A stretch of 64,000 bases of DNA, taken from Stieleria magnilauensis. GTDB lineage: Bacteria; Planctomycetota; Planctomycetia; Pirellulales; Pirellulaceae. Positions 50,721 to 60,017 of this stretch are shown here, one piece after another. The translations under genes and the position numbers were made by a program. The notes under the pieces are model-generated. The model was not told the DNA's origin. It saw only the letters and a list, made by a program, of their open reading frames with translations, and made no database searches. Positions within the stretch are counted from its first letter, which is position 1. Each line of letters begins with the position of its first letter. The stretch is from positions 8,930,233 to 8,994,232 of the forward strand of contig CP036432.1 of the NCBI GenBank assembly GCA_007753675.1, given 5' to 3'.

Positions 50721-53501
50721 ATGCTCGCTGATTTAACCAAACGACTTGCGAGATTCGTCACCCATCGATGGCGGCCCGTGCTGGTCTTTTGGGTCGTCGC
50801 GACGGTCGTTCTGTTTACGATCGCGCCGAAATGGAAAGACGTCGCCTATGACGGTGATTTCGAGTACCTGCCCGACCGCATGACCACAGTCGCCGCCGCG
50901 CGGGTGCTCGACGAAGCCTTTCCCGGCGATCGGGCGCGGAGCCAAATTGTGATCGTGCTCGGTCGCAAGGAAACGTCGCTCGATAAAGACGATTTGATGG
51001 TCGGTGACGATTTGCTCCGCCGCTTGCATCACCGCTTCGGCGAAGTGTGTTGGCAACGCGCGATCGGTCTCGGCTATTCCGGTGGCCCGATCGATCAGGC
51101 CCCCGAGCTTGCCCAACCCTGGCTCCAACGCGCCCTCGAATCGCTCGACCACAGCATCGCCGTCGACCAGCGATTCTACGAACGGTTCGCCGACTCGGTC
51201 CCGGATCTGGCCCCCACCCTGACCGAACCGCGGATGGCGATCGCGTACTTTGATCGGGCAAAATTGCTCGAACAGATCGGTAGCCAAGAGCGGCAAGCCC
51301 AAGACGATTATCGCGATGCCCTGCTGCTGGTCCCCGACATCGAGACGCTTGCCGAGCCGATCGCCGCGCGTGATCTGACAGCGTGGGCCTCGATGCTGGA
51401 CCTGCTTTCCTGGGACGATGCCGTCCTGGGGTCGCTGTTGACCAAACCGTCGGCGCGATTGGCTGTGATGCAACTGAGCAGCGAGTTGGCCGCGACCGGA
51501 AACATCGACACCGTCGAATCGGTCGGCAAAATACTCGACCAGGTTCGCCGCTACAGTTTGGCTCGGATCCCGCAACCGGAAGACGCCGCGGAGCGTTTAC
51601 AGTTGGAAATGACCGGCTCGGCGGCGATCGGCGGCGAAACCTTGATCGCCGCCCGCGATGCGATTCGCTACACCGAATCGATCACCGTGATCATGATCCT
51701 GTTGATTTTGATTCTGGTCTACCGGGCACCGTTGCTGGTCGCCGTCCCGATGATCTCCATCGGTGTCGCGGTGATCGTTTCGACGTCGATGGTGGCCACG
51801 CTGACGGATTGGTCGATCCGCGGCGTGCTGCCCTGGCTGGACATGCGTGTGTTCACGACCAGTCGCATTTTCATCGTGGTGATTTTGTTTGGCGCCGGAA
51901 CGGATTACTGTCTGTTTCTGATCTCGCGACTGCGCGAAGAAGCCGCGTTGGCTCCGTGGCCCGTGGCGTGCCGCAATGCATTGACCGGGGTCACGTCGGC
52001 GTTGCTGGGCAGCGCGCTGACGACCGTCTTCGGACTCGGCACGCTCTGGTTCGCTGAGTTTGGCAAGTACCATTACACCGGCCCGATCATCGCAATCTGT
52101 TTGCTGGTCGGCCTAATCGTTTGCTTGACGCTTGCACCGGCGCTGCTGCGGGCGCTCGGCCCGAACGTGTTCTGGCCCAACGTCGTGACTCCCGAAACGG
52201 AAACCACGCGCTCGCTGCTCTCGGTTCCGGTCGGCCCCGATGGGAAATCGACGCGGCGTTCGAGTGGTTTGTGGGAATGGATCGCGATCACCCTGACCCG
52301 CCGGCCGATGACCGCCTTTCTGTTGGGCATCGTTTTCCTGGCCGCCCCGGGTTGGTACGGATGGGTCAACGAAGATTCCGTGACGTACAACTTGAGCAGC
52401 CAGTTGGATACTGACGCGCCGAGTCGACGCGGCTATCGCTTGCTGTCGGACCACTTCAAAATCGGCGAGATCAATCCGGTGACGGTCTTGATGGTTCGCC
52501 CCGAAGACGAACCACGAGAGACGTTGAAAAAGCAACTCAAAAGTCTGTCCAACCTGCTCTACGCACAGCCGGGCGTCGTCGCCGTGCGGACGCCGAACGA
52601 TCCCCTGGGCGACTTCCCCCCGGACCGAGAGATGGGGCTGCTGAGCGCCGACGCGTGGCGCAGACGGGCGCTGCAACAGCACCGTGTCGCACAGAATTAT
52701 TTCTTTTCCAATAACACCCAATACCAAGACCGCTTGGCACGCCTGGATTTGATCATCGAAGGCGATCCGTTTGCGCTTCCGACGCAGCAGTTGGTCTCAC
52801 AAATCGGTGACACCCTGAATCAACTCGCCAGCGACCCGGATTCCGACTGGACCGGATCGAAGGTTTATTTGACCGGCACGACGCCTTCGATCATCGATCT
52901 GCGAAGCGTCACGATCGCCGACAACCAACGGATCAAAATCGCGGTCGTGCTTGCCGTCTTCCTGATTCTCGTCGCCGTCATCCGCCGGCTCGGGCTGTGC
53001 CTGTACCTGATCTTTACCGTCCTGCTCAGCTACTACGCCACGCTCGGATTGACCGTGCTGTTTTTCCGTGGCATCTACGCCGATCAGTACGTCGGCCTGG
53101 ACTGGAAACTTCCGCTGTTCCTGTTTGTGATCCTGGTCGCGGTCGGCCAGGATTACAACGTCTACCTGGTCACACGGATCGTCGAAGAACAACGCAAGAG
53201 CGGCTGGTTGTCTGCGCTCCGCCACGCGGTATCCAAGACCGGCGGAATCATCACCGCGTGTGGAATGGTGATGGCGGCAACCTTCTTCAGCATGACCGCC
53301 TCCGCCTGGTTACCCGGCTTGCTGCACCTGCTGGGGATCGAATCCGATGCGTCGATCGGACTCCGCGGGATCATCGAACTCGGCTTTGCACTCGGTCTGG
53401 GCGTCCTGATCGATACGTTCTATGTCCGCACGATTCTGGTCCCCAGTTTTGTCGCCCTGATGGGACGCTGGAAACCCAAGCAGAAAAACGGCGCGAAGTG
53501 A
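50721..53501 (+). CDS. MMPL/RND-family transporter
   Basis: The 926-residue protein has the RND layout with two homologous halves: TM1 (RRPVLVFWVVATVVLFT region), a periplasmic domain (about 40-325), then TM2-6 (SITVIMILLILILVYRAPLL, IFIVVILFGAGTDYCLFLIS with the FGAGTDY core, GLVCLTLAPALL), a repeat of TM7 and domain, and TM8-12 (IKIAVVLAVFLILVAVIRRL, FLFVILVAVGQDYNVYLVTR with VGQDYN, FFSMTASAWLPGLLHLLGIE). The Asp residues in GTDY and GQDY are the usual proton-relay positions. The ATG at 50721 is better than a TTG 51 bases upstream. A planctomycete MMPL may move lipids, hopanoids or peptides; the cargo is not known. Confidence 0.85.
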   Translation: MLADLTKRLARFVTHRWRPVLVFWVVATVVLFTIAPKWKDVAYDGDFEYLPDRMTTVAAARVLDEAFPGDRARSQIVIVLGRKETSLDKDDLMVGDDLLRRLHHRFGEVCWQRAIGLGYSGGPIDQAPELAQPWLQRALESLDHSIAVDQRFYERFADSVPDLAPTLTEPRMAIAYFDRAKLLEQIGSQERQAQDDYRDALLLVPDIETLAEPIAARDLTAWASMLDLLSWDDAVLGSLLTKPSARLAVMQLSSELAATGNIDTVESVGKILDQVRRYSLARIPQPEDAAERLQLEMTGSAAIGGETLIAARDAIRYTESITVIMILLILILVYRAPLLVAVPMISIGVAVIVSTSMVATLTDWSIRGVLPWLDMRVFTTSRIFIVVILFGAGTDYCLFLISRLREEAALAPWPVACRNALTGVTSALLGSALTTVFGLGTLWFAEFGKYHYTGPIIAICLLVGLIVCLTLAPALLRALGPNVFWPNVVTPETETTRSLLSVPVGPDGKSTRRSSGLWEWIAITLTRRPMTAFLLGIVFLAAPGWYGWVNEDSVTYNLSSQLDTDAPSRRGYRLLSDHFKIGEINPVTVLMVRPEDEPRETLKKQLKSLSNLLYAQPGVVAVRTPNDPLGDFPPDREMGLLSADAWRRRALQQHRVAQNYFFSNNTQYQDRLARLDLIIEGDPFALPTQQLVSQIGDTLNQLASDPDSDWTGSKVYLTGTTPSIIDLRSVTIADNQRIKIAVVLAVFLILVAVIRRLGLCLYLIFTVLLSYYATLGLTVLFFRGIYADQYVGLDWKLPLFLFVILVAVGQDYNVYLVTRIVEEQRKSGWLSALRHAVSKTGGIITACGMVMAATFFSMTASAWLPGLLHLLGIESDASIGLRGIIELGFALGLGVLIDTFYVRTILVPSFVALMGRWKPKQKNGAK

Positions 53502-53554
53502 TGGAACGGGCCAGGTGGCAGAACGATGGAAAGACAGAATGATTCTGCCCCGCC

Positions 53555-53911
53555 TCAATCTGCCATCCCGCTTCTCCGATCGTCATCCGCTGTTCCACGC
53601 CGCAGCAATCCACACAAGAAGTCCCAGACCAACCATTCGGCCACGAGCATGGCCAACGGCAGCGCAAAGAGCCCGAACTGCATCACCCCTTTGCGATCCG
53701 CCCACGACGGGTCGGAGTCGACCAATGCGCCGAACAGGACCAGGGTGGCGGTGCCGTTGACGAGCAGCAACAACGTGGTAAAGAACGCGAAGCACAAAGC
53801 GCCGCCCAGGCCCCCCAACACTGCCCAAACACCGCCGCGTGGTCGCGAGGTCGATCGGAACCGGGTGTGTCGACGATCCGCTTGAGCGACTGGCCGGAGA
53901 TGTTTCTTCAC
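53555..53911 (-). CDS. small two-helix membrane protein
   Basis: A 118-residue protein with a basic N-terminal part (to about residue 28) and two hydrophobic segments (about 31-58, VLGGLGGALCFAFFTTLLLL and 79-101, FALPLAMLVAEWLVWDFLCG). The GTG at 53911 overlaps the stop of the thioredoxin-like gene as GTGA, which supports the start and coupling; a TTG at 53947 would give 12 more residues. I know no family. It is the last gene of the sulfatase operon. Confidence 0.6.
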   Translation of the reverse strand: MKKHLRPVAQADRRHTRFRSTSRPRGGVWAVLGGLGGALCFAFFTTLLLLVNGTATLVLFGALVDSDPSWADRKGVMQFGLFALPLAMLVAEWLVWDFLCGLLRRGTADDDRRSGMAD

Positions 53912-54534
53912 CGCGTTCGCCGTTGCCGCTCGATCCGAATGCGGCAACCGATCGGAATCGTCTCGGTGACCTGGACCTCTCGACCGGCCAGGGTGGCTTC
54001 GATGGCATCGATGAGGTAGGTCTTCGTCACCTCATCGCCGGCGGGGCTATCATCCATTGCTCCCATGTAGACGACCTTGCGATCCTCATCCAACACATAG
54101 AACTCCGGCGTGTACTTTGCGCCGTACTCTTTGGCAATCTGTTGTGACTCGTCCCACAGGTACGCAAACTCGAATCCCTTCTCCTTGGCCCGCCGTTTCA
54201 TCGCCGGCATCTGATCTTCCTCGACCTTGTTGACGTTGATCGCGACCACGGCGACTGACTTGTCCTCAAAACGACTGACCAACGCATTCAAGCGGTCTTC
54301 GGCATCGACCGCATAGGGACAGGAATTGCACGTGAACGCGACCACGACGACCTTCTTCTGTTCAAGCGTCTGCAAAGAATGCTCACGGTCGTCGGTCCCC
54401 GGCAACTCGCTCCACGCCGGAGCGGTCTCGCCGATGTTCAGAACCGTGTTGTACTTGCCGGCCGACGCAGCGGTCACCGCCAGACAAACCAGCATCATGA
54501 CAGTTGTTGAAACAAAATGCCTGGATCGGATCAT
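53908..54534 (-). CDS. exported thioredoxin-like (redoxin/AhpC-type) protein
   Basis: The 208-residue product has a signal peptide (about 1-25) and a thioredoxin-like fold: IGETAPAWSELPGTD start, VVVVAFTCNSCPYAVDAEDR with Cys69-x-x-Cys72, and KYTPEFYVLDEDRKVVYMGA with cis-Pro context (TPEF). The CNSCPYA motif is the TlpA/redoxin type common in planctomycetes. The ATG at 54534 overlaps the sulfatase stop (ATGA). Its partners are the sulfatase upstream and the small membrane protein downstream. A role in disulfide or formylglycine chemistry is only a guess from the neighbour. Confidence 0.85.
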   Translation of the reverse strand: MIRSRHFVSTTVMMLVCLAVTAASAGKYNTVLNIGETAPAWSELPGTDDREHSLQTLEQKKVVVVAFTCNSCPYAVDAEDRLNALVSRFEDKSVAVVAINVNKVEEDQMPAMKRRAKEKGFEFAYLWDESQQIAKEYGAKYTPEFYVLDEDRKVVYMGAMDDSPAGDEVTKTYLIDAIEATLAGREVQVTETIPIGCRIRIERQRRTR

Positions 54535-55892
54535 GGGGAGGGCGTCGTGATGGTTTGGGCTCGTTTGACGGGATACCAATTGTTGATTTTCTCCGCCAAT
54601 CGGGCAACAACTTCGGGGTTCTCTTTGGCCAAGTTGTTGTTTTCGGCGGGGTCTGCGATCAGATCGAACAGCTGCGGCCCTTTCTCGTCTCTGGGATGAG
54701 TCGATTGATAGCGATTGACTTCCCCGTCATAGGTCAGCAGCAGTTTCCACTTGCCCTCGATACACCAGCGGTAGAGCAACGTGGCTTCGGGGTCTTCGAT
54801 GTCCGCGATGTCGTGCGCGAATCCTTCGCCGAAAAGGGTGTCGCGTGGGATCGCGTCGCCACTGGTCAAATGCGGCAACAGGTTCAACCCGGGGCGATCA
54901 TCGGGCAGGGGAGCACCGGCGGCGGCCAACATCGTCGGGTAGATATCGATGCTGCTGACCAGTTCGGGTCGCGTGCCGGCCTTGACCTTGCCCGGCATCC
55001 AATAAAAGATCGGCGTTCTCACTCCGCCTTCATAAGGCGTTTGCTTGCTCCGCGGTGCGTACCCGTTTTTCTCTGGATCTTGGATCCAACCGTTGTCGGT
55101 CAGATACACGACCAGCGTGTTTTCGGCGAGCCCGCGTTGTTCGAGCGACTCCATCAACTGGCCACAGGTTTCGTCGAACCACTCACACATCGCGTAGTAC
55201 TTGGCAATCGTGAGCGGTCGTCCGTCGCGATACTTGTCCAACAATCGCTGGGGAGGCGTGTGGGGAGTGTGTGGCATGAACGGGGCGTACCACAGATAAA
55301 ACGGTTTGTTCTCCTCAACAGCCAGATCCAAAAACTCGTTGATCGGCTCGATGCCGTTGCGTCCGATTTTCAATCCGTCGTCTCCGTGACGTCCGCCGGG
55401 CTGAGGGAATCCGCGTGTCATGCCGTGGGTGAAACCGGCGTTTTGATAACTGCCCTCCCACAACTTGCCACTTTGGTGACTGAGGTAGCCGAGTTTGCCG
55501 AGCGCTTCGGGAACGGTTTCAAATCGATCCAGATACGAAATCAGTTGCGCCCGCTGCCGGTTAAACAACTCCGAATCGCGTGGAGCGTACTTGGGTGACG
55601 GATCGTTGCCGGTCACTCCATGAGTCGACGCGTAATGGCCCGTCAACAACGTCGCCAGCGAGGGTCGACACAGTCCCGTCGGCACATAGCCGCGCGGGAA
55701 CACCGCGGCTTCGGAGGCCAGCTTGTCCAAGTTTGGCGTCTCGATGTCCGGATGCCCCATGAACCCATAGTCCGTCCAGGCCATGTCGTCACTGAGAAGC
55801 AGGACGATATTGGGCGGAGCGGCCGAGCTGAATGGAACAAACAGGGCGCTGAACAAAACGACCGAGAGGAAAAGCCGAAGTCGGTGAGCCAT
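54531..55892 (-). CDS. type I sulfatase
   Basis: The 453-residue exported enzyme (signal peptide 1-24) hydrolyses sulfate esters, as many planctomycete enzymes do on algal polysaccharides. The motif CRPSLATLLTG (75-85) carries Cys75, converted to formylglycine. Metal ligands Asp35-Asp36 are in LLLSDDMAWTDYG. The later Asp-Asn metal pair is in LVVYLTDNGW, and FTHGMTRG and PFMPHTPHTPP are typical. It begins at the ATG 55892; a longer form from 55973 looks untranslated. The next two genes are translationally coupled to it, so the operon should carry a linked function. The maturase (FGE) is not in the window. Confidence 0.92.
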   Translation of the reverse strand: MAHRLRLFLSVVLFSALFVPFSSAAPPNIVLLLSDDMAWTDYGFMGHPDIETPNLDKLASEAAVFPRGYVPTGLCRPSLATLLTGHYASTHGVTGNDPSPKYAPRDSELFNRQRAQLISYLDRFETVPEALGKLGYLSHQSGKLWEGSYQNAGFTHGMTRGFPQPGGRHGDDGLKIGRNGIEPINEFLDLAVEENKPFYLWYAPFMPHTPHTPPQRLLDKYRDGRPLTIAKYYAMCEWFDETCGQLMESLEQRGLAENTLVVYLTDNGWIQDPEKNGYAPRSKQTPYEGGVRTPIFYWMPGKVKAGTRPELVSSIDIYPTMLAAAGAPLPDDRPGLNLLPHLTSGDAIPRDTLFGEGFAHDIADIEDPEATLLYRWCIEGKWKLLLTYDGEVNRYQSTHPRDEKGPQLFDLIADPAENNNLAKENPEVVARLAEKINNWYPVKRAQTITTPSP

Positions 55893-56013
55893 GGCGTGAG
55901 GGTAAGCAGGTTGTGGGGGGGCAGGAATGGAGGACAAGGTTGTTATTGTAACTCGCATGCCGCGGCGGCGCAAATCGGCCGGAACCAGACGGCGTGGTGA
56001 GCATTCGGTGGCG

Positions 56014-58194
56014 TCACTCGGCGATCAGCTCGACGACGACGCCCTTGAACGCCGGCGTCTTGCTTTGCGGATCGGCATGCCGGGCAACCAGCACGTTGGA
56101 TTCGGGATAATACATCAACGCATTCCCGCTGCGAATGGAATCATAGGAGCGAGCCAGAATCCCGCTCATCGCTCCGGTTTCGCTTTTGACGGTGACGCGT
56201 TGGTCGTTCTCCAGACCAAAGCGTTTCAGATCATCCGGGTGAATCAGAATCAAATCGCGCCGTTCCTGATTGCGATACAGATCCTCTTCTTCATAGACAA
56301 CCGTATTGAATTGTCCTTCGCTGCGTACGGTCATCAATCGCAGGTGATTGTTTTCGGTGCCCTTGAGATCCGGCAGTCGATGGCAATGCAGCACGCCGCG
56401 TCCGTCGGCCGTCCCGAATTTCGGATCGTGAAAGGTGCGACCTTCGATCTGAAATTCCTGTTTGGTCTGATCGATCTCGGCGATCTTGCCGTAACCGGGA
56501 ACCACCGCGCCGATCCACTTGCGAATGGTCGAGGGATTGGCCAAGTCATCCCAATCAACGCCGGGCAGGTCAGGCACCACGGCTTTACCGAGCGCGGCGA
56601 TTACAGACACCTCGCTGCGAGGTCCGGGCAACCGAGCCGGCCCGCCGTCGCTCAGCCGCACAAAGTTGAACATCGACTCCTGTGTCGTCGGCGCCGGTTC
56701 TTCGTCACGCGCCAACACCGGCAAGACGATCGTTTCTTTCGCCAAACCATGGGCATGGCCGGTATTCATGGTCGTGTTCATCATCACGTTCATCTCCAGG
56801 CTGGAGAGTGCACGATCGGCGAACGTGGAATCGGGATTGGATCCGTACAAATTGCCCCCCAAGCAGAATCCGACTTTGATCTCGCCGCTCGCGGCGGCCT
56901 CCATGCATGCCAGCGTGTCCTTGCCCGGCGTCTCGGGCAGTTGGACCCCGAACTTGTCTTTCAAAGCGGTAAAGATCTCATCCTTCAGCTTCGGTGTCAC
57001 TCCCACCGAACCGATGCCTTGCACGTTGCTGTGGCCGCGGATCGGCATCAGCCCACACCCCGGACGCCCCACCATCCCGCGGGCGAACGCCAGATTGGCG
57101 ATCGCCTGAACATTGTCGACGCCGTGGGCATGATGAGTGATGCCCATCGTCCAGGCGAAGACACACTTCTTTGACGCGGCATAAAGTTCGGCGATCGATT
57201 CGATCTCGCTGCGAGCGACACCGGACTTGGTTTCGATCTCTTGCCACGTCAAATCATCGACCGCCGCCAACCACTCCTTGGACCCGCTGGTGTGCTCGGT
57301 CAAGAACGCGTTGTCGATCGCCCCCAACGACTTCGTCGCCTTGGCCAGCCCCCACAACAACGCCAGGTCGCCGCCGATGTGCGGCTGAACGTAGTGACTG
57401 GCGATCTTGGTGCCCGCCAACAGCGAAATCGGATCGCTGGGGATGCGAAAATTAATCAGCCCCGTTTCACGCACGGGATTGATCACAATGACTTTGCCAC
57501 CGGCACGACGCACTCGCATCAAGCTGGTCATCAAACGCGGATGATTACTGGCCGGGTTCCCACCGATCAGAAACACCGTGTCGGCTTTTTCCAGGTCGTC
57601 CAAGACGATCGTTGCCGTGCCGCTGCCGATGCTGCTTTGCAACCCGACGCCGCTGGCCTGGTGACAGTAATAGCTGCAATTGTTGACGTTGTTGGTGCCG
57701 TAAACCCTGGCCAACAACTGCAGCAAGAAACCGGCTTCGTTGCTGCTGCGACCGCTGAAATACCAAAACGTCTCGTCGGCCGCGGTCGCCGAAAGCTTTG
57801 CCGCAATGCTCTCGAAAGCCTCCTTCCACGTGATGACCTCGTAATGCGACTGGCCCTGACGATAGCGGAGCGGATGGATCAATCGGCCGAGCGATTCGAG
57901 CTCGCGTGGCGAGAGTTGTTTGAGTTGTTCGATCGAATTCTGTTTCCAATAATTCGGATCGATCCCCGGCTGCATGTCGGCGACCATGGCCTGCATGCTT
58001 TTCTTGCAAACCTCAAAGGAATGGCCGAGTTCATTGACCATCCCGCCTTTTTGCCCCCCCATCCCGACGGCGCAGGTTTTGCAACTGTTGCGGGTCCGCA
58101 TGGCTTTGAACAGCTTCCAAACGCCCCCCGCCTCACGCCCCTTTTTGAACGTGTACCAGATCGCCCGAAATCCACCACCACTGCCGACTTTCAC
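56014..58194 (-). CDS. formate dehydrogenase alpha-like molybdopterin oxidoreductase (TIGR01701/YdeP type)
   Basis: The 726-residue protein is a cytosolic molybdopterin enzyme. An N-terminal CKTCAVGMGGQKGG (Cys38, Cys41) replaces the usual four-Cys cluster motif, as in the TIGR01701 family. GRSSNEAGFLLQLLARVYGT and NNCSYYCHQASGVGLQ hold the active-site region, with Cys177 as the likely molybdenum ligand. A C-terminal MopB domain (LHCHRLPDLKGTENNHLRLM; YESDIRSGNALMYYPESN-like end) is complete. It is a Cys, not Sec, form. No FdhE, FdhD or beta/gamma subunits lie nearby. The reaction is uncertain; YdeP-like enzymes have been linked to acid stress. Confidence 0.87.
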   Translation of the reverse strand: MKVGSGGGFRAIWYTFKKGREAGGVWKLFKAMRTRNSCKTCAVGMGGQKGGMVNELGHSFEVCKKSMQAMVADMQPGIDPNYWKQNSIEQLKQLSPRELESLGRLIHPLRYRQGQSHYEVITWKEAFESIAAKLSATAADETFWYFSGRSSNEAGFLLQLLARVYGTNNVNNCSYYCHQASGVGLQSSIGSGTATIVLDDLEKADTVFLIGGNPASNHPRLMTSLMRVRRAGGKVIVINPVRETGLINFRIPSDPISLLAGTKIASHYVQPHIGGDLALLWGLAKATKSLGAIDNAFLTEHTSGSKEWLAAVDDLTWQEIETKSGVARSEIESIAELYAASKKCVFAWTMGITHHAHGVDNVQAIANLAFARGMVGRPGCGLMPIRGHSNVQGIGSVGVTPKLKDEIFTALKDKFGVQLPETPGKDTLACMEAAASGEIKVGFCLGGNLYGSNPDSTFADRALSSLEMNVMMNTTMNTGHAHGLAKETIVLPVLARDEEPAPTTQESMFNFVRLSDGGPARLPGPRSEVSVIAALGKAVVPDLPGVDWDDLANPSTIRKWIGAVVPGYGKIAEIDQTKQEFQIEGRTFHDPKFGTADGRGVLHCHRLPDLKGTENNHLRLMTVRSEGQFNTVVYEEEDLYRNQERRDLILIHPDDLKRFGLENDQRVTVKSETGAMSGILARSYDSIRSGNALMYYPESNVLVARHADPQSKTPAFKGVVVELIAE

Positions 58195-58427
58195 TGCGTT
58201 TTTTCCTCGAACGAATCACGGTTTGATGCCGTCAATCTTAACACCGATGGGCCGGCGGCGGGACCAACGGAGAGCCGTGCGGCGTGATTTAGCCACCGCC
58301 GTTTCAATCAGCCACCCGACCCCGGCGTTCAGGGGGAACAAGACGTTGCGTCAAACCACCGAGAGGGCGATGATTGAAGCTGCCCGACGAGCCCTCTTTT
58401 TCGCACCTCTTCCATCGGACGAAAGTC

Positions 58428-58658
58428 ATGCCCTGCGAACACCTGCGAGAACTGTTTGCCCTTTGCGAAAAACACGACCTTCACATCGCCAGCCAAGATG
58501 CGATCAAGGTGGTGTGCCGCCAGTGCCATGAACAAGAGGTTTGCCCCTCCTCGCTGACCGACGGCGAACAAGTGATCGAATTGCCTCGCCGCGTCCAGGA
58601 CGCGGCCGTCGATGAAGCAATCGGACCGACCGACGATGCGTCTCCATCAGCCACCTAA
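58428..58658 (+). CDS. small Cys-rich protein
   Basis: The 76-residue product MPCEHLRELFALCEKHDLHI has Cys3, Cys13 and a CRQCHEQEVC cluster that could hold a zinc ion. The ATG at 58428 has a weak GGAC-GAAAG upstream; a TTG at 58374 would add 18 residues. It runs divergently from the molybdopterin gene and converges on the ThuA-like gene. I do not recognise a family. The tail is Asp/Thr-rich. Confidence 0.55.
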   Translation: MPCEHLRELFALCEKHDLHIASQDAIKVVCRQCHEQEVCPSSLTDGEQVIELPRRVQDAAVDEAIGPTDDASPSAT

Positions 58659-58818
58659 CGGGCCGTTGAAGCCCCGGCGTACTGCCTGGCGTCGAAGAAA
58701 CGGTAAGAAGATTTCGGAGGTAGGAAAATTGGATTAGGAGGACCTCTTTTCGACCCCCAAAATCTTCCTACCCTCAAAATCTTCGTGCATCTCCGCATCT
58801 CCTTTCAAAGACGCGTGA

Positions 58819-59754
58819 TCACTTGCGGGAGCGTTTCGGATCCAAATTCGCATCCAGGTCCGATGCCGAAACCGAGGACTCGACGCCGCCCTCGGGCACC
58901 TCGGCCTGGGCGATCCAGAGCAGCCCGTTGAGCACGACTTTGCGGAAGTTGTCGTTGCCCCAATTGTCATGAAAGTGACCGCCGGTGAAGCCGAATCCCC
59001 GGCCGCCGTCTTCCCGCTCGACCGTCCACATCATCGCCTCGGCGCGGCCCTCGGACGCTTGGATGTGCGGGTACGGGCCTCTCGGATAGACATAGGGTCC
59101 GTCGCGGACGTCCGCCGAGGGCACTGCGACCAGAATCGGGACGAACTTGATTCCGGCGGCCTCATCGGACCGGTTCCCGACGATGTCGGCCACAAACCGC
59201 ATGTTGAAATACCATTCGTCCTTGATCTCGAATGGCTCGACACCCCGCGTCACGGGATGCTCGGGAAAGGTCTCAAACGCCGGTTGCCAAATCGGGTTGC
59301 ATGAAAACAGGTGCTCGTAGTGGCCTCCGATCCAACGCTTCATTTCGTTGCCGGCTTGATCGGCCAGGACTTCTACCCCGTAGTGCATGAACCCCAGGCC
59401 CACACCCCGCTTGGCCCAATCGTCGATCAATTTCAATCGACGTCCGTACTGTTGGACGATTTCGTGCTTGCCGCCGCCGTCCATGAAGAATACCACCGCG
59501 TCGGCATCATCAAAAATCGTTTCGTCCTGTGGCCAGCCGTTGAGCACAAACTGGACGTCCACCTCCGGCACGCCCGACAAGCATTTCGCCATCAGTTGCA
59601 CCCCGGCGTTGAATTCGTGCATCCGGGGCGGGTGGGACGGCTTGCCGGCGACCAAAACAATTTTTTTCGTCTCGGCGTGTGCCAGGCCAAACGAAAAGGC
59701 TGACGTGATCAGCAATCCGAACGCGATGATTGATTTCAAGGGACTCACTCGCAA
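58819..59754 (-). CDS. exported ThuA-like protein
   Basis: The 311-residue product has a signal peptide (about 1-27, ending GLAHAE) and a ThuA/type-1 glutamine amidotransferase-like fold: KIVLVAGKPSHPPRMHEFNA, a DADAVVFFMDGGGKHEIVQ strand, GVGLGFMHYGVEVLADQAG at the position of the nucleophile elbow (no Cys), and GFGFTGGHFHDNWGNDNFRK. This ThuA family is frequent in planctomycetes and acts in sugar use with oxidoreductases; the substrate is not known. The start is uncertain: TTG at 59754, or GTG at 59748. Confidence 0.83.
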   Translation of the reverse strand: MRVSPLKSIIAFGLLITSAFSFGLAHAETKKIVLVAGKPSHPPRMHEFNAGVQLMAKCLSGVPEVDVQFVLNGWPQDETIFDDADAVVFFMDGGGKHEIVQQYGRRLKLIDDWAKRGVGLGFMHYGVEVLADQAGNEMKRWIGGHYEHLFSCNPIWQPAFETFPEHPVTRGVEPFEIKDEWYFNMRFVADIVGNRSDEAAGIKFVPILVAVPSADVRDGPYVYPRGPYPHIQASEGRAEAMMWTVEREDGGRGFGFTGGHFHDNWGNDNFRKVVLNGLLWIAQAEVPEGGVESSVSASDLDANLDPKRSRK

Positions 59755-59819
59755 GAAAACGTAAACGGGGAACGAGTCACATCATCGCTGCCGTGATCGT
59801 CTGCCGCAACTTCCGAAAA

Positions 59820-59881
59820 GGGGTCCGGCACCAAAAATGCGAAGCCCCCGACGCGCCATTTGGGTTTTGGTACCTGCCCCC
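59820..59881. repeat. GGTACC-type hairpin repeat, copy 2
   Basis: The reverse complement of this 62-base stretch has ends GGGGGCAGGTACC and GGTGCCGGACCCC with GCTTCGCATTTTTGG inside, the same as 46960-47021. It lies between the ThuA-like gene and DUF2760, which are divergent, so it could shape the promoter region. Confidence 0.65.
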
Positions 59882-60017
59882 GTTTCCGCTCAGGCACCAC
59901 TCCGACGACTCTATGGCCGATCCCCCCGCAATCTCCGGCCCGCCTCTTGACGCATTCGGCGGGAACGCCAAGCTGGACGGTTGATTTTCAGGCCGTTGTT
60001 CATTGCAGGTTGGCAAG

